This document shows positions 39,815 to 52,438 of a DNA stretch of 64,000 bases, piece after piece. Below the pieces are notes generated by a model. That model saw only the letters and a program-made list of their open reading frames with translations. It made no database searches and had not been told where the DNA came from. Made by a program: the position numbers and the translations under genes. The first letter of the stretch is position 1. Every line of letters begins with the position of its first letter. Source of the DNA: Sycobia sp. Sy_11 (Eukaryota; Arthropoda; Insecta; Hymenoptera; Epichrysomallidae); the NCBI GenBank assembly GCA_018907035.1, contig JACCIC010000093.1, positions 2,044,075-2,108,074 of the forward strand, in the 5' to 3' direction.

Positions 39815-39881
<67 letters not shown>

Positions 39882-40366
39882 CCCAAAAGATTTGGACGCG
39901 GTGGGAAATCTAGGAGGCCTGATCGGCCGGATTAGCAAATCGCCGCGGCATTAGTGCCCGATCTTTACGATGCATTTTCGACCGCGTGCAGCCGGTTGAG
40001 ATCGCTGGTTTTATTGAAATTGATCCAGGGATCGGTATACAGATTATAGACGTTATTTGATATTCCTTTTTTTCTTTTGTTGTTGTTGTTGTTGTTGTTA
40101 TTATTTTTTTTTTGTTTATTCGCGGGAAAGGAAAAAGTGACCGTAATTATTGGATTAGTCCTGTGTCGAGCACGTATACTTTCTTCGATTTTACGAGATT
40201 TTCATTAAAACATTATGCAACGCAGATTTTTTTTATGGATTTTTTTTATGGAATTTTTTTTATTTTTCTAAAAGAAGCAGGGAACACTTTATGATTGTTT
40301 CATTATTGTCCGACGATAAATTGTAAGTTTTCATTTTTATTTTTTTATTAAGAATATATAATAATA

Positions 40367-40419
<53 letters not shown>

Positions 40420-43400
40420 ATATATATTTCAACTCCTTTTTCTTCGTAAAACTTGAAGAGAATTAAACAAAAATAGCACTTTTATCGATTTATTATGATT
40501 TATTCTTATTATACAGGATGATTTTCCTTTTTTTTTTACTATATTTAAAAGCCATGAAATTTCAGGAGTTTCTGCTTAAAAGCTCGAATTATTAATAATT
40601 GCACCGCGACTTTTTAGTCTGAATTTCTCTCCACATATAGAATATAAATAAGAGCCGATGCGTTATAAAAATTCATCAAAAAGGTCACGCGTGTTACGTC
40701 AGCTGCATTCGCGCTCGTACGTGTATATATACGCATTACGCGAGCTTCGGCGCTGCTGCGCATAAATAAACTTATTCGTTGGCGGACGGGGGGGGGGTTT
40801 GCCAAATCGGGCCAAAACCGAGCGATCCTTGGTACGAGCGACGAGATCCAAAAAAGCAATTAGTCGACCGGTCGATGATCGTTGCGTCGCGAATTGAGCG
40901 ACGATGCGTGGATCTCGGGAGCCGATCCTGGGGCGTCGCGTCGGTGCGCGCGCGCGCGCGAAATCGCTTCGCCGAAGACGCGACCGCGGCGGCATTTCGC
41001 AAAGTTTTATATACATGTGTACGCGTCTACGCGAGTCCCATTTGTCGCTTTGCGCATAATATGCGCGCGTTCGTTGACATCTTCGCATTGAGAAAGCGTA
41101 GTGTGTATATATAAAAGTAGGGACCGGGTGGGATTCGGCAACTCTTATACAACTAACGCATGTATTATATGTGTATATATATATATATTAGACGCAAGAA
41201 GGAAATTTTCTCGCGCCTCTATATATATACAACCACATCATCCTTACATAGGTCTATCTCGCGAAGATTCTTACGCTAAATTTCCCACGTATAAATAAGG
41301 CGGCTGTGTTATGTATTCAAGTATATATTTGACTCTTCCTTTCGGGCTCTATTATGTACGCAACTGGATGTTATGGTCTCCCCGTGTATATACACGCACA
41401 GACGTAAGCAGAAGATGATCCAGTTTGCAGACGCGGATGCCTTGGCGGCTTTTACGATATTTAGCTCTTACTATAATAGGCTCTGAGAAACAATCGGGAT
41501 ATGTATATATATATGAAGAGAAAGACGATGTTGATTTATGAAAAAATTGAAGCAGTACATAGTATGAAAAATTATAAAAACACGCGAAGAAAGTAATGAG
41601 CGATGAATAATATAAAAAAATGATGCTGCATAATTGTTTTTTTGTTTAGTTTTTCCAACTAGTGCGTAAAATGAAATAAAAAAAGAACTTTTCTTTCTGA
41701 ATTTAATAAAACTGTTGTAACCGAAAGAGTTCGCCCCGATCCAGTTTCTATATTAGTAAAAATGAAGCGTGCATAGCGTTGTGTCATTGGGAAAGTGGCA
41801 CGAAATCCGTGAAAGTTTACACGTGCGAAACTTGCAAATTATCGATCAATGTAAATCCTACTTTAATGCTAATGTATATACTTTTTCTCCATTCCTCAGA
41901 CGAGGAGGTGTTCGAATTCAAGTGCTCCCAGGGTCTGCTATTCGACGTCACCAGGCAGATCTGCGACTTCAAGGCGAACGTCGACAATTGCGACGTTATT
42001 TTGGGTAAGCGCACCTCGTGACTTTTATCGCAGGTGTATTACAATGCCAAATATCGTTGAAATCGCGTGAAATTACTGTACCTGTAAAATTGTACGACAG
42101 ACGAGGAGCCATCGAAACCTCTGCTGGAGCACGGCAACTGCCAGGAAGGCAGCCAAGCCTGCAGCGATGGCACCTGTCTTTTGGCTCATTATTTCTGCGA
42201 CGGCAGTGCTGACTGTTCCGACGGTTCGGATGAATCGAATTGTGGTATGGGTTTCGAATTTTTATTCTATAAAAGTTGCTTGAATCAATAATACTGTGTA
42301 ATAAATGAATCATACTCTTTTGTATAAATATGGCTATTAATAATTATGTATTAATATAATGTTAACAACGCTAGTTCTGGACATAAAAGTTACATTGGAT
42401 GAAAAAAAATTGCTAATGCGAATATTTGGATATTTTTTGTTAAAGATTCTGAAGATGTAAATGCTGCTTTGCCATGCGACAAGAATCATTGCCAGCTACC
42501 TAATTGTTGGTGTTCTGCAGATGGTACCGAAATACCTGGAAATCTCACTACCCCCTTAATCCCGCAAATGATTGTAATAACATTTGAAGATGCCGTGAAT
42601 CCTGAAAATTTCGACTTTCTAGCTAGTAAATAATCCGTATATAATTAAATATCTATTATATTGTTCGATTTAAGAAGAACCTAATAAAACGTATCATTAT
42701 CTACTACGATTCTAGAGATTTTTAACGAAGATAGAAAAAATCCAAATGGTTGTCCCATTCATGGAACTTTTTTCATAAGTCATCAATATACCAATTACAG
42801 AGATGTTCAGTACCTTTGGAATCTTGGCCATGAAATTGCCATTCATTCAGTAACGTAAGAAAATTTAATAAACGGCTTTTATAACATGGATTATTAATGA
42901 ATATATAAATTTCAGACACCGGGGGCCTGAAGATTGGTGGACGAAAAATGCCACGGTTGAAGATTGGTTTGATGAAATGGTTGGAGAAGCAAATATTATT
43001 AATCGCTTTGCTGGAGTTAGAATGGAAGAAATAAAGGGTAAACTATGAATACAACAAATTTTATAAATATAATAATTACTCAATTGATATTTTAAGGAAT
43101 GAGGGTACCTTTCCTCCGTGTGGGTTGGAATCGACAATTTCTTATGATGTCAGAGTTTGGATTTGTGTATGATTCTAGTATTATAGCCCCAGTTTCTAAT
43201 CCTCCAATTTGGCCATATACGCTTGATTATCAAGCACCCCATCGATGTACCATACAAGGCCAAATGTGCCCAACAAGATCGTATCAGGGAGTTTGGGAAA
43301 TACCTATAAATCCACTACTTGTAAGGGTAAATATATATATAACACGTACAAATTGGATATTGGATTGTAAAATATGAAATTTCTGTTTTTTATGGTGGAA

Positions 43401-44001
43401 GGAACAAAATTGTTCAACAATTGCAACTTGTTCCATTAATCTGGATGGTGAAGATGCTTATGATGTTTTCATGAATAATTTTAAATTATACTATACGAGC
43501 AATCGAGCTCCATTAGGACTACATTTTCAAACTTCTTGGATTGAAACTCGAGCTAACTATTTAGCACTTTCGGTAAGCCTATTAATAAATACATAATTAT
43601 ACATAATTATACATAATTATACATAATTATATACAATTAAACATAATTAATTAGACATAAGTCTTTCTTAAAGAATCTTATAAAAAGAAATATATAAAAA
43701 TAGAAATAAATTTTGCTTCCAGAAATTTATTGACGATGTTCTTCGTTTGCCAGATGTTTACTTTGTTTCAAATCAACAAGTGCTTGAATGGATGAGAAAT
43801 CCAACATCTCTTGAAACTCTTCGCACCTTCAAGCCTTGGTTATGTTTTGATAAGAAACTAGATACTCATGAATTAGCTTGTGACTTTCCGAATTCTTGTA
43901 AATTGCCAAGTAAAATACTGAACAGCCATAGATATTTATATACATGTTCTGATTGTCCTAAGCAATATCCTTGGCTGCGTAATGAATTTGGACAAGAATA
44001 G
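35718..44001 (+). CDS. Secreted chitin deacetylase (chitin-binding + LDLa + polysaccharide deacetylase)
   Basis: Ten exons: 35718-35781, 39258-39401, 41900-42004, 42101-42244, 42446-42625, 42716-42854, 42916-43037, 43097-43326, 43402-43572 and 43723-44001, giving 525 aa. The signal peptide is residues 1-21. A peritrophin-A chitin-binding domain follows with six Cys (39, 62, 68, 78, 91, 100). An LDLa domain has Cys 118-152 and the calcium motif DCSDGSDE (142-149). The NodB-type deacetylase domain runs from about 192: TFED (198-201), metal-binding HSVTH (256-260), RVPFLRVG (302-309), LGLHFQTSW (414-422). Arthropod enzymes of this layout deacetylate chitin in cuticle and trachea. Odd points: Glu200 replaces the Asp usual for the catalytic base, and Val/Phe appear in the RxPY motif. 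A Cys-rich tail of about 60 residues ends the protein. LDLa presence suggests group I or II (serpentine, vermiform or CDA3-like); the paralogue is not resolved. The exon 8 end could instead be 43320, still in frame. Confidence 0.93.
37451..37496. repeat. (TA)n microsatellite
   Basis: About 46 bp of uninterrupted TA within deacetylase intron 1. Confidence 0.95.
37646..37695. repeat. (TA)n microsatellite
   Basis: About 50 bp of uninterrupted TA within deacetylase intron 1. Confidence 0.95.
39455..39501. repeat. (TA)n microsatellite beside exon 2
   Basis: About 47 bp of TA starting 54 bp after the donor of deacetylase exon 2. Confidence 0.95.
39787..39880. repeat. (CATA)n-(TA)n compound microsatellite
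   Basis: About 14 CATA units (39787-39842) run into about 19 TA units (39843-39880) in deacetylase intron 2. Confidence 0.95.
40367..40428. repeat. (TG)n-(TA)n microsatellite
   Basis: A short TG run merges into a long TA run in deacetylase intron 2. Confidence 0.9.
40690..41110. other. GC-rich block in deacetylase intron 2
   Basis: A GC-rich, CpG-rich intronic stretch that includes a run of 9 G at about 40789-40797 and a (CG)n run at about 40948-40959. Frames are open on both strands but no domain or splice context supports an exon. It is a candidate regulatory island or internal promoter. Confidence 0.3.
43587..43650. repeat. Tandem TACATAATTA repeat in deacetylase intron 9
   Basis: The 10-bp unit TACATAATTA is repeated about four times and followed by degraded copies. 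Confidence 0.85.
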
Positions 44002-44304
44002 GTCATTGTGTTGAAAAATTTTTAAAAGCATTTAATTCAATACTTTTAAAAAGTATGGATTAAAGTATGACATTTTCTTAAATTACTGTGATCACAGTAA
44101 TAGTATTAAGTTGACTGAGTACCTTATCTAGATATAGAATATAAATTTTCATTTTATATATCACTAACTTTATATCAACATATGTATAAATGAATTTTCT
44201 AATGCGATTGATTTAGTAATAGTTACATCACATTTTCATTTAGAAAATTGTAGAAAAGAATCAAGGTCACAATCACTTAGATATAAAAATTTAAGTTAAT
44301 TTCG

Positions 44305-44317
44305 AATAAACAATAAA
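44305..44317 (+). terminator. Deacetylase polyadenylation signal candidate
   Basis: Two AATAAA hexamers (44305-44310 and 44312-44317) lie about 300 bp after the deacetylase stop and about 160 bp before the convergent LSm7 stop codon. Confidence 0.4.
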
Positions 44318-44478
44318 TACATAAGTTTAGTTAGAAATTGTTTTAATCTTTAAAATTACAGTTTTTTTTAAATTGAATCTATATACATTATTCTTATTTT
44401 TACAAGGTTTAAATACAAAGGTTAAAAAAGGTAAGAACTTAATTACAGTTTTGATATAAAAAGAAAACTGAACACCAT

Positions 44479-45062
44479 TTACCCTTCTTGTTGTACAAAT
44501 GGATTTGGTATAGATTCCATACCATCAACTGGACATATAAGCACAACAGAAGTTCCTCGACAAACAACAAGTCCTAACATTCGTGTATCTTGGTTTAATT
44601 TGTATGGATCATCAGGATCTGTTTAAAAAAAACTTTGGATTAGAGTTTTATATAGAAAATACTTTTTTTTCAATTCAGTATAAATAATAACCTCGAAGAT
44701 ATTCAATTGTATTGTCAAGTACAAGGTTCAGTAATGGATCATATCCTTTTAATATTCCTGATCCTTCCCTACCACCGGCAAATTTGACTCTAATATTTTT
44801 TTCCAAATATTTTGATAAATCTAAAATACTTTCTTTCCTTTTCTTATCCTTTTGATCTCCTTGAGCATTTTGTTGCTGTATAATTACGAAAAGAAAGCAA
44901 ATTGAAATAAAATTCATATTATTTTTAGGTTAAATTGCTAAATGTTTCATGACATACCTGTGGTTTGTTCCCCGACTGAAATAAAAAAGAATATGTATTT
45001 AATTAATGTATACTGCCATGATAACGTAATAAATCAACCAAATTTTTGATACTTACAGACAT
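44479..45062 (-). CDS. LSm7: U6 snRNA-associated Sm-like protein LSm7
   Basis: Four coding exons in transcript order: 45062-45057, 44975-44958, 44875-44692 and 44618-44479, giving 115 aa (human LSM7 is 103 aa). The first exon carries only ATG TCT and the second only six codons; both have good GT-AG sites. The Sm fold begins at SILDLSKYLEKNIRVKF. The Sm1 signature is GGREGSGILKGYDPLLNLVLD and Sm2 is LGLVVCRGTSVVLICP. LSm7 belongs to the LSm2-8 ring that binds the U6 snRNA 3' end in the nucleus and the LSm1-7 ring that promotes mRNA decay in the cytoplasm. A Gln/Lys-rich linker precedes the Sm fold. Convergent with the chitin deacetylase. A GC-richer patch just upstream (about 45140-45180) is the likely promoter. 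Confidence 0.95.
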
Positions 45063-46792
45063 ATTTTATATTAAACGTGTTATTTCCAGTAAACCACCGC
45101 AATTGAAAAAGTAAAACTATTTATGTTTACAATGTAATACGAGTCACTCGGCGGGGTGGAGCGGATGCGGATGTGCGTATAGGATTAGACGTAGAAATGA
45201 TGAAACACGTGAAATGCGCGAAATGTGACTTTTACCAGCTTTTACATTGTGTTAAAAATGCTAATGGTGCATAGTTTTAAATGACAATAACAAATTTTAA
45301 TAGATATCATTCAAATAAATCTTGATGTATTTACAATGATTTTGCATTGAATTTTTTCAATTCATTAAAGTCAGTTAAAAATTGAAATAATCAAAAAATA
45401 AAATTAGATTATTCTTAATAATTAAGAGTATTAAGAAAGCAGGTAAAATGATCAAGGTGTAAGGATTTTTGATAAAAGCTTTTATTTATTCTTACTCGTG
45501 TTATAAAAAAATACATGCTAGTACACGAAGACGTGCGTAGTACCATGAATCTTGAATTCTGCATTTCTCAACAATTCTGTATGAATCGTATTTATTTTGT
45601 ATTTTAATTTTATTCTGTTTTTTTTTATAAGGCTCGTCGCAGATACATTTAATGATATCGGAATTTTTATTTTTGAAATGAGAAAGTTTCTTTTTAATGT
45701 ATTATTGTGCGCTGCTTATTTAGTGCTGGTATAAGTAAATCAACAGTGGTTTATTGTGTAGTACATATTCAAATACATGGCACATTTCATTAATACTAAA
45801 ATCTATTGACTTTGTAATTTTCGAACCGATGAACACATATATAAAGTTAATATAAAATTCTTTTATTAATTTTTATAATAAATACATAATATAATAAAGG
45901 TACGAGTTTCAATAAAGGGCGATTTATATATACTACTAATTATATATACTTTTTACTGCATTGATGAATAATAAATTTTTTTCTAGAAAAAAATATAGAA
46001 ATTGTCCTATTTGTATTATTTGCTGGGAAAGTCTTGTAACGTTAACTGAGTATATTGATCATAGAAAAAAAAATATATATAATTCTCATGATTATGTGTG
46101 TGTACTAAAGAATCATGTACTTTCTCATTTCAAAAATGTTAATATTACAGCCAAAACGTGGTCACTGAGCCAACGAGAGCCTCAACTATTATCAACTATT
46201 ACAATGATAACGCAATTAGTAAAAGTTAAGTACTGTTTTATGTACGTGTAAGCTTGAAGTTGTTCTTACCATTTTACGGACGATATTGTTGCTCGTATTC
46301 GTTATCGAACGCTTTGACATTATTTAATGTTTGCGTAATGGGTAATTATATACGAATCGACTAGATTTGCGAACGATGCACGCGTGCTCTTTTTTTCATT
46401 TATTTATTAATCTATTATGTATATATAGATTTATATGTAATGCATATATCATATAATGACTACAATAAAATCGATCCCTTATCATTTAATTACACGCATA
46501 ATCACCAATGTATTATGGTCATTTTGTTGAGCACTGCAAATTACAATTTTACTTAAAAATCCCTCTCTCTTTTTTTCTTATTCGTTTTCGTTTTTTTTTT
46601 TGCTTCGTATTATTTAAACCGTACTTATTTTCTGTATACGTAATATCTAATTATGTTTTGTTCCGTTGACTGGGTATACTGGATGGAGAAATTTTTCTCT
46701 TTTTTAAAATCAAGTGAAATCCGATGTTACGTATAGTAGTTGTTTTTGTTGCCCGCGTCGCCGAATTCACAGAAAAAGGTATCGTGAATATA

Positions 46793-46796
<4 letters not shown>

Positions 46797-46850
<54 letters not shown>
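46797..46850. repeat. (TA)n microsatellite
   Basis: About 54 bp of uninterrupted TA. Confidence 0.95.
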
Positions 46851-46855
<5 letters not shown>

Positions 46856-47502
46856 TTTTAGTGCGCTTTATATCTTCATTTGGTGAAATAAAACATTTTC
46901 CATCGACTCTTTTCGTTCATCAATATTCAACATTATTTTGTTAATGCGCCTGTGCATAGAAAGCTTTTTTGTTTGCAAAATTCTGAATGATAATTTAATT
47001 TCATACCTAGCTAATTCATATTCATTTAATGCATCGCTCTTATATAAAGATATAAGAGGATAAAAGGAACGACGACGCTAATTTTTAATTAAACGCGCCT
47101 CGAATAGACGTGTTTTAATTATAATATTCGTTATAGTTGTAGTTTAACATAATGTTTTTAATACCTATAATACAACTAAAGAATTAGTTATAAAAATATA
47201 CATACTTATAATGTTAAAAATTCGTAGGATTTCTCGAGGTATACTTAAAAATAACATATTTGTTAAAGAAATCATTATGCACTGGTATTTTATTGCGTCG
47301 GCTAGTAACAATGTCGTTGGCCCTATTTCAAATATAAGAAAATACTTTTAAAAGGCTAGACTGACATACATCAATCCCGAAACTATTTCAGTTTCGGTTG
47401 AGCTTGCCATACTGAGGACAATTTATACAGTTATACGTTAAAGTGTAGTGTTACGAGTGAATTGCAGTGTCTTCTGGTGTGTGTAGGTGTGCATCTTAAA
47501 AA

Positions 47503-47505
<3 letters not shown>

Positions 47506-47548
<43 letters not shown>
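47506..47548. repeat. (TA)n microsatellite
   Basis: About 43 bp of uninterrupted TA. Confidence 0.95.
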
Positions 47549-47554
<6 letters not shown>

Positions 47555-48371
47555 TGTATGTATATGTACCTAAGCCTTCGTTTTGTTTTACTTCTTTACC
47601 TTACATCGGAATATAAAATAATTTTACAACTAAGGACGCCTCTTTATCAATAATTTTCGTTTACATTGGGACGCTGTTTTTTTAACGAAAAAGCTCGTTC
47701 GCCAAGAACCTCGCACGCTCAGAAAATTAAGTGTTACTTGTAGGTGAATTTGATTTTAGTACATCAATGTGTTGATCCTTTCCCTGATAAAACTTTGAAA
47801 TTGCAATGGATTGAATTAAAAGATATCAACCAGAATGATATTCTCCTATCTAAAACTTTAATTGTTACTTCAATATTTATTTGACGTCAAATTTTGATAG
47901 CTTCGAATGGATTGTTTTTATTTGAATCTAATGCAAGGATGTTAATTTTTGCTTCCTAAATAAGAATTTCAAATCGTTCAATCAATTTCAATGCGATTTT
48001 TGTTATCGATTTAATTCGTTTCAATCCACAATTTTACCAGGGATTATAAAAAATATTACTTTCGGTACGCACAGAAAAATTTAGTATATATTTAATATAT
48101 ACCATATCATTATAATAATAAAACAAACTCATTAACACATTACTTAATACAGACAATACTGGGTTCACACCATAATGGGCGATTCTTAGCGTGCGAATTT
48201 CCTACTTATAAATTACGAGTATAACTGACGTACATATATATAAACACATACGTCGGCACCTTGTGATCTCGACGATTAAACGTTTTATTTTTAGCGATAA
48301 TAAATCGATGATGAATCCGATAAATAGATAGAAATTTAATAGAAATAGAAATAGAAATAGAGAGGAAGAGT

Positions 48372-48375
<4 letters not shown>

Positions 48376-48442
<67 letters not shown>
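48376..48442. repeat. (TA)n microsatellite, longest in the window
   Basis: About 65 bp of uninterrupted TA, the longest in the window, preceded by an (AAATAG)n-like run at about 48340-48360. Confidence 0.95.
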
Positions 48443-48447
<5 letters not shown>

Positions 48448-51400
48448 GAAATCGCTAAAGTCAGTATTGCGCTGAAAAAAAGGTCGCTTTGTATTTTTAT
48501 ATAGCCTTTTATAATCGACACGCTTGATTAAGATGTAATTGGATTAGATAATAAACCCACGCCTTTTAAAATATTAAAAAGCTTCGCTTTTAATATCAAT
48601 TGTAACGCTATTGTAATTATTTTCAAATTCCTAACAAAAAAGTATACGTTTCTTATAATAAAATTCGTTAAATGACATTTTAAGTTCTTGAAAATCATTG
48701 CATATTATAACAAAATATATTAACTCATATGAAAAACTGAGAATTACGCAACTATATCGTCACATATATTATTTAAAAACAATTAACACTTTCTTAAAAA
48801 TTTTCACTATTTATATAGTATATAGTTGTAATATTTTAAAACAATAATGAAAGATCTGCAATTATAATAATTATCAACATTTTGTGCATTGCGTTAGCTT
48901 TTGGATTACTCTGAACCTAATATTTCAGCAAATTTTCGGCAAAACCATATATGTTTTGGTTCTGAAAAAAATGAGCATAATTATAATAGCCGATAAATTT
49001 TTGTACAGAAGACCCAATCTAACAATGATCAATTGTATCCATTCCAATACACGAGCGCATGAAACAGGATCCTCGCATTAAGACTTATAAGTTCCGTTAT
49101 GAAAGTTTCGCGTATTGAGATAAAAAAAAACAACGATTTTAAGCCCAGTCGGCTGACGAGTACAACGCATACGTAGAGTATAATACAATAATAAGAGAAT
49201 TTCGTTTCTTCGATGCTCCGGTCGCGGGACGAAGATGCGAGGCCAACAACACCTTCTTCGTTGCTTTTCAGTCTATGGTAGCCTACGACCCCTCGAATAT
49301 AATTCTGGGATTCTTTTTTTTTTTTTATTCCTTTTCTTTATTTTCAAGTATGTGCACGACAATGCGCTTATAGTCTTTGATATTTGGAACGTATTATTCT
49401 TTTAAATTTCTCGTCCCCCCCCCTCCCCCGTCGTCACGAGTAATAGGAGTGTCGCGGCTTATTTACAGTGACACGTTTAAAACGTTTGCAAAAACCTCGC
49501 TGGCTATATTCCGAACAAGAAGTTTACGGCTTCTTTGTAATTTATTGTTCGTATCGGTATACCTGAAATTTTTCAAATAAATTTTCCGAATAAAACGTAT
49601 AGACGCTACAGATTTTTAAACTTTCAATTCATTTTAATTTTAATCCAATTCGTTGAATAATTTCATAAGTTCCGTATTAATTATATAATAGTAAGTTTTT
49701 TGGGAACGGAATTGTTTGCAAAATCGTGGATTATTGCAGCGCAGATGCTGTTATATTTTACATAGGCTGTAATAATTTAAGAGCAATAGCACTATGAATT
49801 AAAAGTTGTAAAAACTACATTAGCTTCGTATTTGTTTTTCGAATAGAAACAATCGTAAAAATTAGATAATGGAATTTTAGCCATTTTATAATTACCTAAT
49901 ATTATTGTAACGTAATAACAATTATCCTTATATTATAGTTATTTGGAAAAAATTTTTTAAATTTATTTCTACCTAATTGCAGAGTATATTTTTATATACT
50001 ACAATCGGCACTTATTTAAATACAATTTTTGATCTTACATTACTATCTCCCATTGCGATTGAAAAAAGACGATGCAATTATAAAATAAGACATAGTCATA
50101 ATAGTCCTCGAAATAAGGAAAAAATTAAAACTCACTACCTTCCCTAAACGTAGTTCAAGAACGTGTATACTTGTTACACAAACGGTGTCTCGTAAAAATC
50201 TTCGCCATTCAACAACATCGAGTTTTATCATATAACGTTTAGACGATTAGTATAACAACAGCTTCTGCATACTAATCTACTACACGAGAAATGGAAATCG
50301 AATTGAATCTATAAGGGTGGAACAAGAACAACACTTAACGCGCTAAATTTCATTTGACTGGAGGAAAATCCAGCGAGGTGTCTTCCGATCAGAGAATTGA
50401 TCGGCGGAAAGTAAACTACAATAGGGCTCACTGAACCCTGTCTAAAAAATGTTCTAAGACACAGGTAACCATTCTCACATTTAAATCCTATAATAGTACG
50501 AGTTTCTTTTCTTCCTTCTGTTGTAAGCATCGGAAAGCGTATATTTATAGCAGAAATTTGATGTTATCTGCATGCGAAATAGACGATCACCGGTATACTT
50601 TAATAACTTATACATTAATTTGTATAAACCAAAATTCTTTAAAGAGGACTAATTGAACGTTTTTTTACGGATTTCGAGAAAATTACCTGATCTCGGTTAT
50701 AAATGCACGAAACAGTTAATTGTATAAGCAAACGGTTGCCTTTGCTTTTAATGTCAAGTCTACTCAAAATTCTTATAATTGAGTTCGAATTCCCGTTAGT
50801 CAAACATTTTTAAGGTACTCTTCAAATGGTCTGTACCGGTTCGTTTTTGATTATCGAAATCGATAACGGACACTACAGATGTATTTATATATGGCACATC
50901 CGAAGAAAAAAACACAAATTTATTAAAATAAATAGATAATTTCAATTTGTTATTATACATTGATCGTTTATATTAATTTTTTTATATTTTTAGCATTAAT
51001 AAATTTTAATTATTTGTAAACTGAAATATTAATAACATGATTTTTTTATATTCATTATAAAATAATTTTTAATTTATAATATATGGTTATTTTTAGAATT
51101 ATTTCAGTAGCTTGACGTTTACTTAATAAACGAATATATCAATTTTGAATTTAAATATATAATTTTAAGTAAATTGGTTTGAATTCCATTTCTGGAGAGC
51201 AACATCAAATTTTTGCTGATAAATTACTGGAACCATATTGTAGTGATAAGAAATAACAGAATTGCTTGCAGAGATAAAATTTTATTAAAAAAGATTATTT
51301 CGATAAAATAATACCGTGCTTCTCGTTCTACCGTTCATCGTAATATTTCTAATGAATAAAAAAAGAAGCGCACTTCTAAATACAGCGATTTATTTTACTT

Positions 51401-52305
51401 AAAAAATCTTAGTAACGGTGAATAGTAAAAAATATATATGAAAAAATTATTGCTATTAAAAAGACTGGCTTGTACAATCGTTTTAATCTACCTTTTTTTG
51501 TTGTTGCAAAAATGTATTGTACTATTACTCGCTCTACTTAAATCTTCACCAAAACAATTTTTACGCTCCATCGTTTTAAAATAATCCGATAAAAATATAT
51601 ATGCTCTGACCTTTAGTTGTTTCAATTCAATAGTAACAATATTGTTTCAGTCCCAATACCGGAGTTACAGCGCGGTATTAAAACTCACAACCATCGATCG
51701 ATCTTAAAAATCGCTGCACCCTATCAAGTTAACTTCTTTTCCTTTTAAACATATCATAGGATATAGGCAAAGATCTGGAGAATACATCTTTTGAAGTTTT
51801 TGAAATTGAATTTAGTATATCAAATATGACCGACTGTTCGGATATTTATTTTTTATAATATATACATAAAAATGGATATAATCTTTCGAGAAAGCATCAA
51901 AGTTAGATATTCGATAAGAGGTCGATAAATCAGCTCATTTTCTATCCTCTAAAAATAATCCTAAATCTATATTATTTATCAAAATATTTAGTATTTTCAA
52001 AATTCGGTATCTGCTGATTCATAGCCCGTGAAAGATTTTAAGAGAGACGCTGAACAGAATTGAACGACGATTAAAACTTTTTATCGAATTCCATTGAAAT
52101 ATATAATATATATATAACGTTAGAGCCCGCGCATTTGCGCCACGATACGTATATTATACACCTGAATATCTCGTTTATAGGTCTGCACACCCCAGTCCTT
52201 CATGGGCCAGCTCTTTCCAAGCAATCCTGCATTTTCTTGTGCGCCGCACGCGATTATAAAGTTCCCGACGCGTTCCCAGCGTATACACGCGCGACGCCGA
52301 CTGTA

Positions 52306-52336
<31 letters not shown>

Positions 52337-52438
52337 GTATTATATATATATATACACATACACACCTACAGGCTCGATGCGGTTTCAAAAGAAATCCCCC
52401 GGCCCTGCCCCGCGCGGCCAGCCCTTACTAGGAGCGCC

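Larger units (their letters stand above)
45070..52430. other. Gene-free AT-rich stretch
   Basis: No supported exon lies between LSm7 and the end of the WBP1-like gene. (TA)n runs lie at 46797-46850, 47506-47548, 48376-48442 and about 52308-52336. A GC-richer patch at 49140-49460 includes a C-rich run. Sequence at 47380-47480 ending in TCTG-GTGTGT loosely resembles a 5' exon but has no partner. The 3' UTR of the WBP1-like gene must extend into the right edge. Confidence 0.5.

Noticed and set aside
45961..46251. Frame encoding CPIC and several His, suggestive of a zinc finger
   Set aside because: Cys/His spacing does not fit a known finger, the region is AT-rich, and no splice context was found.
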